A DNA stretch of 47,551 nt from Balamuthia mandrillaris (taxonomy: Eukaryota > Discosea > Longamoebia > Balamuthiidae): assembly GCA_031835245.1 (NCBI GenBank), contig JAVKOQ010000376.1, forward strand, positions 1-47,551. The letters run 5' to 3'. This document shows, piece by piece, positions 11,394 to 21,100 of this stretch. Made by a program: the position numbers and the translations under genes. A model generated the notes under the pieces. That model searched no databases and was not told where the DNA came from. It saw only the letters and a program-made list of their open reading frames with translations. Within the stretch, counting starts at the first letter, position 1. Each line of letters opens with the position of its first letter.

Positions 11394-11572
11394 TCTCCTC
11401 CTCTTCTTCTTCTCTCGGCTGTCCCTCCTTTCCTTCTTTTTTTTCTTTTGCGTTAGTTATGCTTGCTGACATCAGCAAAATTTTCAAACGTCCAATCAGA
11501 AAACAAAGTTTTTCACGTGTCGACATAAAGATCAAGGCAAGAAAAAAGAACAACCAACAAAGAAGGAGCTTG
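11394..11572. promoter_or_regulatory. Divergent promoter between HPS3 and F-box/ankyrin gene
   Basis: 179 bp separate the two start codons. An in-frame upstream ATG at 11459 could extend the F-box gene by 38 residues and would shrink the gap to 65 bp. No clear TATA box is seen. Confidence 0.45.
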
Positions 11573-12196
11573 ATGGCAGAGGTGGTTTTGCCTGACGAAC
11601 TGTTGTGCCGTGTGTTGGAAATGCTGCCTCCTGGTATGCTGGCTGTGGCAGCGCGGACTTGCCGGAGATGGTATCGCTGCAGTCCTGCCGGCCTCAGGCA
11701 TAAGTTGAGTGTGAGGACTGCCTGTTCCTCCATGGCACTGCTTCTATGGAGTCGGGAGCATGGCTGTCCATGGGACGGATCGCTTTGCAAAAACGCGGCT
11801 CGCAACGGCCACTTGGTCGTTCTGAAGCGGCTCAGAGAGCAGGATTGTCCTTGGGACGAACGCACTTGCAACGCCGCCGCAAAGATGGGCCATCTGGAGG
11901 TGTTGCAGTGGGCTCGCGAGAACGGCTGCCCTTGGAACTCCTACCTCTGCGCCATAGCCGCCAAGCACGGTCATCTGGAGTTGCTAAAGTGGGCTCATGC
12001 GCATGGTTGTCCTTGGAGTCCTGCCGCCTACATCAACGCGGCTCGTAAAGGCCATTTGGCGGTGTTGCAGTGGGCCCATGAAAGTGGTTGCGAGTGGCTG
12101 CCCTTCACGTGCGTTTGTGCGGCTGCTACAGCCAAAGGACATCACCACATTGTGTCTTGGGTACAAAACGAGCGGTGCTGCACTTGCATGAGATAG
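11573..12196 (+). CDS. F-box-like protein with ankyrin-type repeats
   Basis: Intronless, 207 aa from the ATG at 11573; an in-frame ATG at 11459 would add 38 basic residues. The N-terminus LPDELLCRVLEMLPPGML followed by CRRWY is an F-box, the docking site for Skp1 in SCF ubiquitin ligases. Five ankyrin-like repeats of about 26 residues follow, each with a CPWD-type turn and an AAxxGHLxVLxWA helix (for example AAKHGHLELLKWAHAHGCPW). This Cys-Pro-Trp style of ankyrin repeat is common in large protist families and some giant viruses. The likely role is substrate recognition for ubiquitination. It is short compared with many relatives, but nothing suggests a break. Confidence 0.85.
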   Translation: MAEVVLPDELLCRVLEMLPPGMLAVAARTCRRWYRCSPAGLRHKLSVRTACSSMALLLWSREHGCPWDGSLCKNAARNGHLVVLKRLREQDCPWDERTCNAAAKMGHLEVLQWARENGCPWNSYLCAIAAKHGHLELLKWAHAHGCPWSPAAYINAARKGHLAVLQWAHESGCEWLPFTCVCAAATAKGHHHIVSWVQNERCCTCMR

Positions 12197-12280
12197 GCTG
12201 CCCGAACCCAAAGGGGGAAGTTCATTTTTTCGGTGAACTCACACACTAGACAAACTTGTTGGAAGGAAGAAGAAAAATAG

Positions 12281-12397
12281 ATGGAGGAGAGAGGACAAGA
12301 ACCAGTGCTGGCTTTGTGGCCTGCAATGACTGTTAGGCTGAGGCAGTTGCTCCTTGGGGCCTATAACCAACACAAAATAGTGTCAACCCGAAAGGTA

Positions 12398-12443
<46 letters not shown>

Positions 12444-12737
12444 CCTTCTCCCTCCCCTTCTCCCCCTCCTCCTCCTCCTCCTCCTCCTCCTCCTCTAACT
12501 TAATACTATTTCATAAAGGCCATTGCAGCGTTCAGGGCAGTGCCAGAGATCAGGCAGTTGTTGGACAGCATGGAGGAAAGAACAGAAGTGCCTCCCTCTG
12601 ACCAAGACTCTGTGCCTGCTTCGCCGGAAGAAGCTGCCGCCCCCCCAAAAACGTTCTTGACGTCGCCTTGCGTTTCCAATACTGCTGCTTCGTTTTTGAA
12701 CGAGGTAACAACCAACATTAGCTCTGCTCTCTCTCTC

Positions 12738-12791
<54 letters not shown>

Positions 12792-13446
12792 TCGCTTGCT
12801 TTCTTTGCAGTTCTGAAGGTTTTTCAATCAGCAACATGGCGAATGTTTTCAGCCAGTAACAGAGCTTGAATTCTTTTTGCGACTGGTCAGAGTGAGTGGT
12901 GGCCCAACCATGTCACAATGGTACATTACACTAATTCTCCGCCTGCGTTGCCTTTCTTGTTTGACTAGTTTAACAAAAGGAGGAAAGATGGCTACACTGG
13001 CGACAAAGTGCGAGAGCTGATAAGTGAGGGGCCAACCATAGAAAACAAAGGGTACGCAATGTGCGCTGATGCTAGTTTTTGTAAAATGTTCCGCTGTTTG
13101 CCATTCCTAATCCTTCTTCTCTCTCTCTCTCATTCTCTCTTTCTCGTTCTCTGTGTTCACGTTTTCTTCCAAAGAGAAGAGAGGCGAGGATTGGGCGAAG
13201 CCCCCAACGAAGATGAAAATATGTGCAAAATTTGCTTTGAAATTGAAATTAACTCAGTGATTTTGGAATGTGGCCACTCTGCAACTTGTCTTTCATGTTC
13301 TTCAGGTCTCTTTCCCTTTTCTCTTCTCTCTCTCTCTCTCTCTCTCTCTTGCTTCGAATTGGAACTAATTACGGTCTATAGGTCTTCAAACCTGTCCTCT
13401 GTGTAGGCAACCAATCACCAGGGTAGTGAAGCTATTCAAAGCTTGA
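12281..13446 (+). CDS. RING-finger protein, putative E3 ubiquitin ligase
   Basis: Exons 12281-12394, 12519-12704, 12832-12891, 12969-13051, 13175-13305 and 13382-13446 agree in phase and give 212 aa. The C-terminal RING finger is split by the last intron: MCKICFE, then ECGHSATCLSC, then CPLCRQPI. This fits a C3HC4 finger with a short loop, as in MGRN1/IAP-type rings at the extreme C-terminus. The N-terminal part (about 1-140) has no domain I recognise; a Pro/Glu-rich linker (about 60-85) precedes LEFFLRLVR. It follows the F-box gene on the same strand, so two ubiquitin-pathway genes are adjacent, though no shared control is shown. For exon 3 the acceptor at 12831 is preferred because nearer AG sites give stops. 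Confidence 0.75.
12400..12494 (+). repeat. (CT)n and (CTC)n arrays in RING-gene intron 1
   Basis: CT units followed by CTC units occupy most of intron 12395-12518. Confidence 0.9.
12728..12788 (+). repeat. (CT)n array in RING-gene intron 2
   Basis: Almost pure CT over about 60 bp within intron 12705-12831. Similar shorter CT arrays occur in introns 4 (near 13120) and 5 (13323-13350) of the same gene. Confidence 0.9.
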
Positions 13447-13504
13447 AGGCACCAACAAGCAACAAAAAAAGGCGTTTATGTATTCTTTTTTATGTTTATT
13501 TTCA

Positions 13505-14515
13505 TTAACAAGATTGAAAGTTTGTTTTCTTTGCTTCTGGCAACAGATCGATGAGAGAAGGGTATCCCATGCTGTGCAACGTTTTTACAGCTTCTTCTAC
13601 TGATGGTATCAGATCCCCTCTTTCACAGGAGCTTCGCCCAAAAAGTTTTTGACATTCGATGTTGACAGGATTGAGAAGGCACCCTTCGGTTTGAGCAAGA
13701 TGGTCAAGAAAGTTCTTTGGGCACTGGACAACCGTCTCCCCAATCAAACAAGGGACAGTTTCCAAGGTGCCAAGGTGGAATGCTTGAAGCACTGTTATAT
13801 CAGCTCGAACGCCTTGTCTCCGTCCAAAAACGTACTCATCATCGTAGATGACTATTGTTCTTCTTCCTTCCACTTTGGTGTACATCCATTCTTTTGCTTC
13901 GTTGATATCATCTCTTGGGTGAACGAAGCACCCAAATCCCTCTCCAGCGACCCTTTTGCATATCTGGTTCGCCTTTTCCAACCATTCGTCCGGACCAAGT
14001 ATTATGTTGAAGTCTACGTCGTCTTCCCAAGGCAGCAGCCCACCATGGCGAACAGCTCCGAGCAGGCTGCCCTCAACCACATGATAGTCCACTCCCAAGT
14101 CGGCAAAAGTTTTGCTCACCGCGGAAACGAGCCTCTCCAGCCGTTCCTTGATGCAGGGAGGGGTGTCCCAGCCGAAAGTTTCCCAACAAGGGCATGGCTG
14201 CGGGTAGGGAGAGCATCCACAAGTTTGGTAATCCGGCACGTGCCGCAAACATTCATACGCGATGATGCTAGAGCGATGCACTCCAGGATGCCACGTGAAG
14301 AGGCTCAGAAAGGTGAAAGCAAGGAGAAAGCAAAACAGTGCGCAGTATCGAGCGTAACGCTCTCTTAGGTTGTTTGGTGAGCGGCGAAGCTTAGTAGTGC
14401 GGTAGGATGATATTAGGTTCTGTGTGGACGTTGGCCGACGTGAGATGGTGACAGGAAGGCAACCATCCTCTTCTGAGTAGGTGCTCCAATGCCCTCTCTC
14501 CTTCTTCTCAAGCAT
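13505..14515 (-). CDS. LicD/fukutin-family type II membrane transferase
   Basis: Single exon, 336 aa. A short cytosolic N-terminus with a basic stretch is followed by one hydrophobic anchor (about 57-75, YCALFCFLLAFTFLSLF), as in Golgi type II enzymes. The lumenal part has the LicD-family core EGSLLGAVRHGGLLPWEDDVDF, and DDVD is the likely metal-binding site. LicD proteins transfer phosphocholine; fukutin and FKRP transfer ribitol phosphate to glycans. The donor here cannot be told. Cysteine-rich CGCSPYPQPCPCWETFGW sits just before the core. The gene converges on the RING gene, with 58 bp between the stops. Start: first ATG of the open frame, with only 49 bp shown to stop codons upstream. Confidence 0.88.
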   Translation of the reverse strand: MLEKKERGHWSTYSEEDGCLPVTISRRPTSTQNLISSYRTTKLRRSPNNLRERYARYCALFCFLLAFTFLSLFTWHPGVHRSSIIAYECLRHVPDYQTCGCSPYPQPCPCWETFGWDTPPCIKERLERLVSAVSKTFADLGVDYHVVEGSLLGAVRHGGLLPWEDDVDFNIILGPDEWLEKANQICKRVAGEGFGCFVHPRDDINEAKEWMYTKVEGRRTIVIYDDEYVFGRRQGVRADITVLQAFHLGTLETVPCLIGETVVQCPKNFLDHLAQTEGCLLNPVNIECQKLFGRSSCERGDLIPSVEEAVKTLHSMGYPSLIDLLPEAKKTNFQSC

Positions 14516-14689
14516 GGTGCACAGTTTCGCGGTTTTGTGGTGAAAACGGGATGGTCAGACAAAATAACAGGAAAGAACAGGAAGCATTGGAGATAATACT
14601 GAAGTTTGGAAAATTATTCTTGGAATGTGTGTTGCATCCTCTTTGGATTGGGTTTTCAATCGCCGACGCTATTTTATCGGATTTGTCGG
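14516..14689. other. Spacer upstream of LicD-like gene
   Basis: 174 bp holding the presumed LicD promoter. A small plus-strand frame here shows no family features. Confidence 0.4.
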
Positions 14690-14730
14690 CGCCTGGGCAA
14701 CGCCTAAATTGGTTACCGGAATCCGACTCA

Positions 14731-15069
14731 ATAAAAGAGCTTTAGCGAAAAAGGAGAATTAACGGGAAAAAACCCAAGCCGGAAACATTCAGTCTGCGAT
14801 GAACGTGTTCAGCGCTGGAGTCAGTGGCACTACAAAGAAGAGAGTTACTCAACCACCTAACCCTCCTTCATTGTTTTTTCTTTTTTCCTTTCTCTTTCTT
14901 TCTTTTTTTTGAAAAAATACTTACTTTTCTATGTTTGTTGTGTGATGTTGTTGAGGCGGCAGTGGTGGCGGCGGCGGAGGTCGTAGCAATGGCGGTGTTA
15001 AGTGGTGATGATGCTGATGATGGAGATGTTTATCGGAGGATTTGTCGGCGTCGCTAAAGCTCGAATATT
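14731..15069. repeat. Composite insertion splitting the left terminal repeat
   Basis: It opens near GAGCTTTAGCG (14737-14747) and closes near the inverse CGCTAAAGCTC (15052-15062). It holds a 96-bp copy (14753-14848) of the sequence just outside the right end (16814-16909), and a stretch (about 14863-14945) matching the element's own intron (about 16130-16215). GGATTTGTCGGCG occurs before the left end (14679) and again at 15038. Confidence 0.6.
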
Positions 15070-15888
15070 CCAATTGGGGGAAATTAATGGTTATTATTCC
15101 AACCCATCTATTTTCCCAATGGATCTATCTGTTTTTAGTAAGAATTTTCTAAAACTAAAAACAATTACTTACTGTATCTAAATGCTGGTATACAATCTGA
15201 ATTAAATTCCAAACATGAGATCGGAATGTTTTTCGGTCAACTCGAAGCACTGCACTTGCTTGATCTTCTGTTGGGTAAACCCTAAGAAAGTAAAGCATCC
15301 AAAGGAAATGTTGCTGTGTAAGCCCAAGTGGTGTAATATAGTTTTGTAAAATATTCCAAATTAAAGCTATAGAGCTTAATGAGAGCCCTAAATAAGACTT
15401 TCGGGTTCGTTCTGTACTACCAAGCCACTCGGAGATTAATGTATCCCAACTATGAAGATGTTGCCTATTTTGAAATATATTTCAATAATTATTGCAGTAG
15501 AAAGAATAAAAACTTTACTAACTTCGTGGGCCATGAATTTGCTAAGTTCATATTTGTGGCTTGTGTGGTATTTTGTGGTTTGTGTGTGGTTTGTAATTTA
15601 GAAAAAGGTACACCATTTTTTCAGTTTTGTAGCAACCAATTGGAGTTTATAAAAAAAACTCCGCACCAATAATAACTTGCCAACAAATACTACAAACTGA
15701 GCCACAAACGACATGATTCTAGAATTTGTGGTTTGTGGTTTTGTTTGTGGTTTGTTTGTGGTTTGTGGTTTTGCTATGTTTCTTTTTGGTTTTTTGATAA
15801 TAATCACAATTGTAACGATAATTTTATTTTTCACGTTTTTTTTTTTTTGGTTGACTTGTTACTTCCAAGCCAACAAGCCTTTGTTACT

Positions 15889-16721
15889 ATGGAGGAAAAG
15901 GCGAAAAAAGAAACAAAGGCAACACCACCGAGAAAAACAAAAAAAACGTGGAATAACGATGAAGTGGAGAAGCTACTTGCAGGCTTAGAAGCAAACAAAT
16001 CTTATGAGGAGTTAGCAGCTGAACTTCAGGTAACTCCAGCGCAAGTTCGCTCAAAAGTCTCTAGTATTCGCAAACACCAAAAAATGCACAATATTCCATC
16101 TCAAAAAGAACATAAGATTATCAATCTCTCTTCTCCTTCATTGTTTTCTCTTTTTTCCTTTCTCTTTCTTTCTTTCTTTTTTTTAAAATACTTACTTTTC
16201 TATGCTTGTTGTTGGTTGACTTAGTTGCCACTGGTCTTGCTATTCTTTCAAGAGGAGGAAAATCACCGCGAAAGAGACGCCGCGTTGTAGATGAAGCAGG
16301 TGAGGATGAGGAAAGTGAGGAAGAGGAAACAGAAAACGAGTGGGAAGAACCCGTTTGTACAGGTGTACCATTGCATACAATTGTGGAAGTTGATAACGGC
16401 TACATCATCTTTGTGCGAAAAGTTCGTTGGGTAACTTATGAACTCCATTGTCATCCCCCTTTTCATGCAACACTTCATTTTAAATTTGAACCAGAAGAAG
16501 TTGTTGCCTACGCGGAAGAGTTTGGAGATGATCTACCACACAACTTTCCAGTACGATTCTACAACCAACATCTCAATGCTGACATTAGTGGCAACATCAC
16601 TCTCTCTTTTTCAAAAGCGATTGACCCTTCTCTTGGTGCTTCCAAGCGTGAAGGCGAGCACAATATGAAATATTTTCTTCCTTTTGCTACTGAAAAAAAG
16701 GATAATAAATTTATTTTATAA
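15889..16721 (+). CDS. SANT/Myb-like protein of the TIR element
   Basis: Likely exons are 15889-16063 and 16225-16721, in phase, giving 223 aa. The N-terminus is lysine-rich, then a SANT/Myb-like trihelical pattern: TWNNDEVEKLLAGL, SYEELAAELQV and TPAQVRSKV. A basic patch (SPRKRRRVV) and an acidic run follow. The C-terminal 130 residues, including YIIFVRKVRWVTYELHCHPP and HATLHFKFEPEEVVAY, are unrecognised and could form a beta-rich domain. The intron is pyrimidine-rich and ends gttgacttag; a retained-intron version would end soon after IINLSS. A DNA-binding role at the element's ends is inferred, not shown. Confidence 0.55.
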
Positions 16722-16814
16722 GCTGTTTTTGCTCGTTTTTCTCTATTTCCCCCAATTGGAGTGGGTCGGATTCTGGTTACCAATTTAGGCGTTGCCCAGG
16801 CGGAAGTGTAACCG

Positions 16815-17504
16815 GAGAATTAACGGGAAAAAACCCAAGCCGGAAACATTCAATCTGAGAGGAACGTGTTCGGCGCTGGAGTCAGTGGCACACTACAAGA
16901 AGAGAGTTCACTGCGCTATTCTCCTTTGTCTCTGGGAAAATACATGGCCCTTCAATACTTATGTCCACCCTGCGGCACTGCACCTCGTAGTGTGTTCCTG
17001 CGCTGCTTGGTTACAATGGACAGTGCCAAACGGCTATTACTAGTTGGGTTGGGATAATTACTGTTGTGGGTTGGGATGTTTACTGTAGTCGCTTGGTTAT
17101 GCGGACCTGATCCATCGCGGCTGCTCAGAGCAACCTGCAATGGAATGAAGCATTTGATAACTCTTCTTCTCGTTGTGTTGGTCCACTTTCTCCTTTTTTT
17201 TTGTTGTTTCTTTCTCTCTGCCCTTTTATGCTAATATTTTCTGCACTTCTTTTTTGGTTATTTCCTCTAGCTTAAATACTGCCTCCTCTTGCTTCTTGCT
17301 TTTCCTCTTACAACAAAACACATCAACCTGGTGTATTGTATCAACTTTTGCTTATGCTAAAGGAGTTATATTTTATTTTTGGTAAGCCTTTCAGTTCTGA
17401 AGCTGCTCTTGCCTGCCTGCTTAAGAGGAAAGTGGAGTTGTCTCTCGGGATTTCGCAAGCAGCTTTATCTTGGGACTCCAGGCTTGTTGCCTGCCATCCA
17501 CGAA
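16815..17504. other. Repeat flank with no recognised gene
   Basis: It starts with the 96-bp sequence shared with the left-end insertion. A T-rich stretch lies near 17190-17260. Short open frames show no recognisable family. Confidence 0.4.
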
Positions 17505-17725
17505 TTTGCGGAGCTGCTCCTTAAGGGGAAACAAGCAACGGCAAGTGGCGAAGGCCTTACTTGAGATCTTCGCGAGCACAGACCTCCCGAAGGTGCTTCT
17601 GTCTGATCAAGGAAGAGAGTTCGTTAACAAACTCAACAATGTTTCGTCTTCAATGGACGAATGTCCGGCCAACGCGTGAAGGCGTCGATGGTGACCAAGG
17701 CGTATCGGTACCCTTCGGCCGTCAA
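17505..17725. mobile_element. Ty3/gypsy fossil: integrase pieces left of the CACTA insertion
   Basis: Two pieces of an integrase core are recognisable on opposite strands: one on the minus strand just inside 17641-17725 (VTIDAFTRWPD) and one on the plus strand around 17530-17641 (KVLLSDQGREFVNKL). Opposite orientation points to a local rearrangement. The piece adjoining 17725 belongs with the retroelement right of 27107. Broken, old copy. Confidence 0.75.
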
Positions 17726-17739
17726 CTCTACTGGCGAAA

Positions 17740-17935
17740 TATTTGGGCGTATATCCAACGGATAAACGTGGGTATATCCGGCCGGATTTCCGGAGAATAT
17801 ACGCCGGAAATCCGGTTGGCAAATATACGGCAAATATCCGCCAAATATACGGAGGGCAAATATACGCCGTTTATACGGCAAATATCCGACGAATATACGG
17901 AGGGCAAATATACGCCGTTTATACGACTTTTTTCT
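17740..17935. repeat. Left subterminal repeats of the CACTA-like element
   Basis: Two copies of a unit of about 54 bp built from AATATACGGAGGG, CAAATATACGCCGTTTATACG and CAAATATCCG, preceded by degenerate copies. Such subterminal motifs are bound by the element-encoded DNA-binding protein in known CACTA elements. Confidence 0.8.
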
Positions 17936-18160
17936 TTGAAAAGTGTTTCTATGAACCAAGTATATGATGCAATTGCTTCTATTGGAAGATCACATGGTAT
18001 CAGATCAATAGATTACGGCAAAAAATCCAAATTTTTTATTTATATTATATATTTATTAAGCTCTATTTCTTCCGTCGCTTCTTCACTATTCTTTTTTCCT
18101 TGTTGTTTATCGTTCGTTGTTGCTGTAACTAGTTGATATGTTGATAATTGTGATAGGTCA

Positions 18161-21100
18161 TCATCCTTTCTGACAGACGTATAGTTCTATTACTAAGAGA
18201 GAGAAAAAAGAAGAAATGTTACGCAGTGCGGTGTCTAACAATGAAAAAGGTAAACCAACCTGAAAACCTGTGTTACCTAAGAGCTGTTTGCAGGTGGATA
18301 AAAAGGCACCAGCTCCTTTGGGAAGCTTGATAGTAGGATTCGTTGCAAATAAGGCATGAATTAAAAGAGATCTGGTGGCAGGTATCCTGTCAACTTTGGT
18401 TGGGTAAAGCATATAAAGCAAAGTGCTGTAAAAAGCTTGGTTTAAGTGCGGCTCACACTCGCTGATAAGTGAGTCACGAGAAATGCCAGCTTGCAGTGGG
18501 TGTCTGACTTGCCTCATTTCTGCTGATTCTATGTCCCATATAGGAATGAAAGCGAGTAATGCATGTTGGTAAAGACGGTCCTCATTTTCCACCACTTTTA
18601 CAGCTTGCTGAACAGCTGTGATCGAGGGGCTTTGCTCAGAAAGCTAGCGAAAGAAAAATAAAGAAATAAATAATATGATAACAAATAGAGAACAAACGAA
18701 ATGATGGGAAGAAAACGAAAGAGGGAGGAAGGACCGTTAACGAATTCCCTATCATTGATAAAAACACTTGACTATCTGAATCAGCTTCCAATAGCCATAA
18801 ATGATAAAGAACAGCAATAAAAAGCAACTTGAAGCGTTCCATGAGTTTTTCGACAGTGCATTTAATGTTTAGCTCAAGCTGTGCTTCAACTATCAACTTT
18901 TAGAGTGTTTATGGTGAGAAACAAAGTGAGCAAGCCACAAATATTTGAATGACAACAAGAACAAGAACAAGCACGAGAAGGAGAACAAGAACGAGAAGGA
19001 GAACAAGAACGAGAAGGAGAACAAGAACGCGAAGGAGAACGAGAACAAGAACAGAAGGAGAACAAGAACGTGAAGGAGAACAAGAACAAGAACGAGAAGG
19101 AGAACAAGAACGCGAACGAGAACAAGAACGAGAAGGAGCACGATGAAATACAAAAGAGAATGAAATCAAGAACAAGAATGACAAACGAGAAGTCAAAAGT
19201 AAAAACAGAAGAAAAGAAATGGAAAGGAACCAATGCAGGCGCCAGGCTTGTGTTCAAAGGGTAACAGTAATCTTTTATCCATTGCAAAAGGTATTCCTCA
19301 TTGTTGGTATCGACGGAAGCCCACAGGAGAGCCCTATCTTTCCTTGTTTGAGCAATTAAGAGTGTAAACTCTGGCCATCTCACGTTTCGAGCTTTCCACT
19401 TTTGCAAAGACTCATACGCCTTGTCAAGTACCGTTGTATTCATTGGAGGGGGATCTATAAAATATTGTATTGCTTCATCTGTAACCGTGCTTCAAAACGC
19501 CTTTGAACAGTCTTCAACAAGAGACGTTCTACGCCTCTTGTTTTTGGGCTGTACCTGAGTGGCACCTTGTTATTTAGAAAATAATAGTTAACAAGAGAAC
19601 AGAAGCAAGCAATACACAACTAAGAAAGAAACAAACAGAGCAAAAAATACTCGCACCTTTTGGCTTTGGATTCTGTTTCCTCTTTGCGAACTTATCATGT
19701 TCAAGGGTGATCCAGCTTTTTCGGCTCGCTTTGACAGATCGTTTTGGGTTTCTTCGCAAACTCATTTTGTGAGCTGTTGTTCGACCACCATCACCTTCCT
19801 CTTGGTCAGCTATTTCCTCCACGTCAGTTGCTTCACTAGGCAAGGCGCTCATCATGTCTTCTATGTCTCTTGTTGCTTTCTCTTTTTCTTTTTCTTTATC
19901 CTCAGTACTATATTCATCTTTTTCCTCCTGAGTCGGTGCGGGCCTCTTTCTATTTGTAGTGTTAGAGGTTTGAACGTTAAAAGTTGTCAATGAAGAATGG
20001 GAGTAATCTCCCCCGCCACCAGAAAGTGAAGATTGTTGCCCATCGTCGCTGTGCTGCAAAGTACTTTCACCTTCACCAAGCTGGTTGTTACCACAAGGTG
20101 AGGTACATGAAACAAACAACTTAGTGAAACACTATGAAACACATAAAAATAAGTAAAATGAAAAACAACAACTTACTATTGAAGAGGATGGTCCCGCTGT
20201 TTCTGGGCCAGATTCGGTATCTGAATCACTTTTCACATCAAAAGGTTGACCTTGATACAAAGCATGATTTAGTAAATATGTATTCAAAACATAAACAAAA
20301 GTAACGAACCTGAAAGCAAGAACCTGGTCTTCATCCCAGTAAACATGACATACCAAACATTCCCTTTTGTTTGTTTTAACAATTGAATGAGAACGAGAAT
20401 GAGAATGTGAAGAACAGTGCAGAAGAACAAGAACCAGATGATGAAACGCGAACAAGAACGGAAAGGATTAACGAGAATGATGAACGATGAACAAGAACGC
20501 GAACAAGAACGCAAGAATGATGAACAAGAACGATGAACGAGAACGCGAACAAGAACGATGAACAAGAACACGAAGGCAAACAAGAATGCAAGAATGATGA
20601 ACAAGAACGCGAATGCGAACAAGAATGCAAGAACGATGAACAAGAACGCGAACAAGAACGCAAGAATGATGAACAAGAACGATGAACGAGAACGCGAACA
20701 AGAAAGCGAACAAGAATGATGAACAAGAACGCGAATGCGAACAAGAACGCAAGAATGATGAACAAGAACAATGAACGATAACGCGAACAAGAACGATGAA
20801 CAAGAACGCGAAGGCGAACAAGAACGCAAGAATGATGAACAAGAACGATGAACGATAACGCGAACAAGAACGATGAACAAGAACGCGAAGGCGAACAAGA
20901 ACGCGAACAAGAACGATGAACAAGAACACGAACAAGAACGCGAACAAGAACGATGAACAAGAACACAAACAACAACGTGACGAGCACAAGAACTAGAACG
21001 TGAACAAGAACACAAACAACAACATGAACGAATAGGATAATAACACCTCACCTGCTGACGGTTGAGAGGCAAGGCATGCTCCACAAAAAGTATTGAAGCA

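Larger units (their letters stand above)
14690..16802. mobile_element. Terminal-inverted-repeat element with SANT-type gene
   Basis: The right end 16745-16802, read in reverse, begins CGCCTGGGCAACGCCTAAAT and ends CCAATTGGGGGAAAT. The same sequence is found at the left, split into 14690-14730 and 15070-15084, with 339 bp between the halves. The terminal repeat is thus about 57 bp with a few mismatches. The element encodes one two-exon gene (15889-16721) and no recognised transposase, so it may be non-autonomous, or its product may be an accessory DNA-binding protein as in PIF/Harbinger elements. No clear target duplication is visible. Confidence 0.65.

Noticed and set aside
17136-17400. T-rich region as promoter or small gene
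   Set aside because: Only composition supports it; frames are short and unlike any known protein.
20385-21030. CRISPR-like spaced repeats
   Set aside because: Units are contiguous and degenerate without unique spacers, in a eukaryotic intron; no Cas genes.
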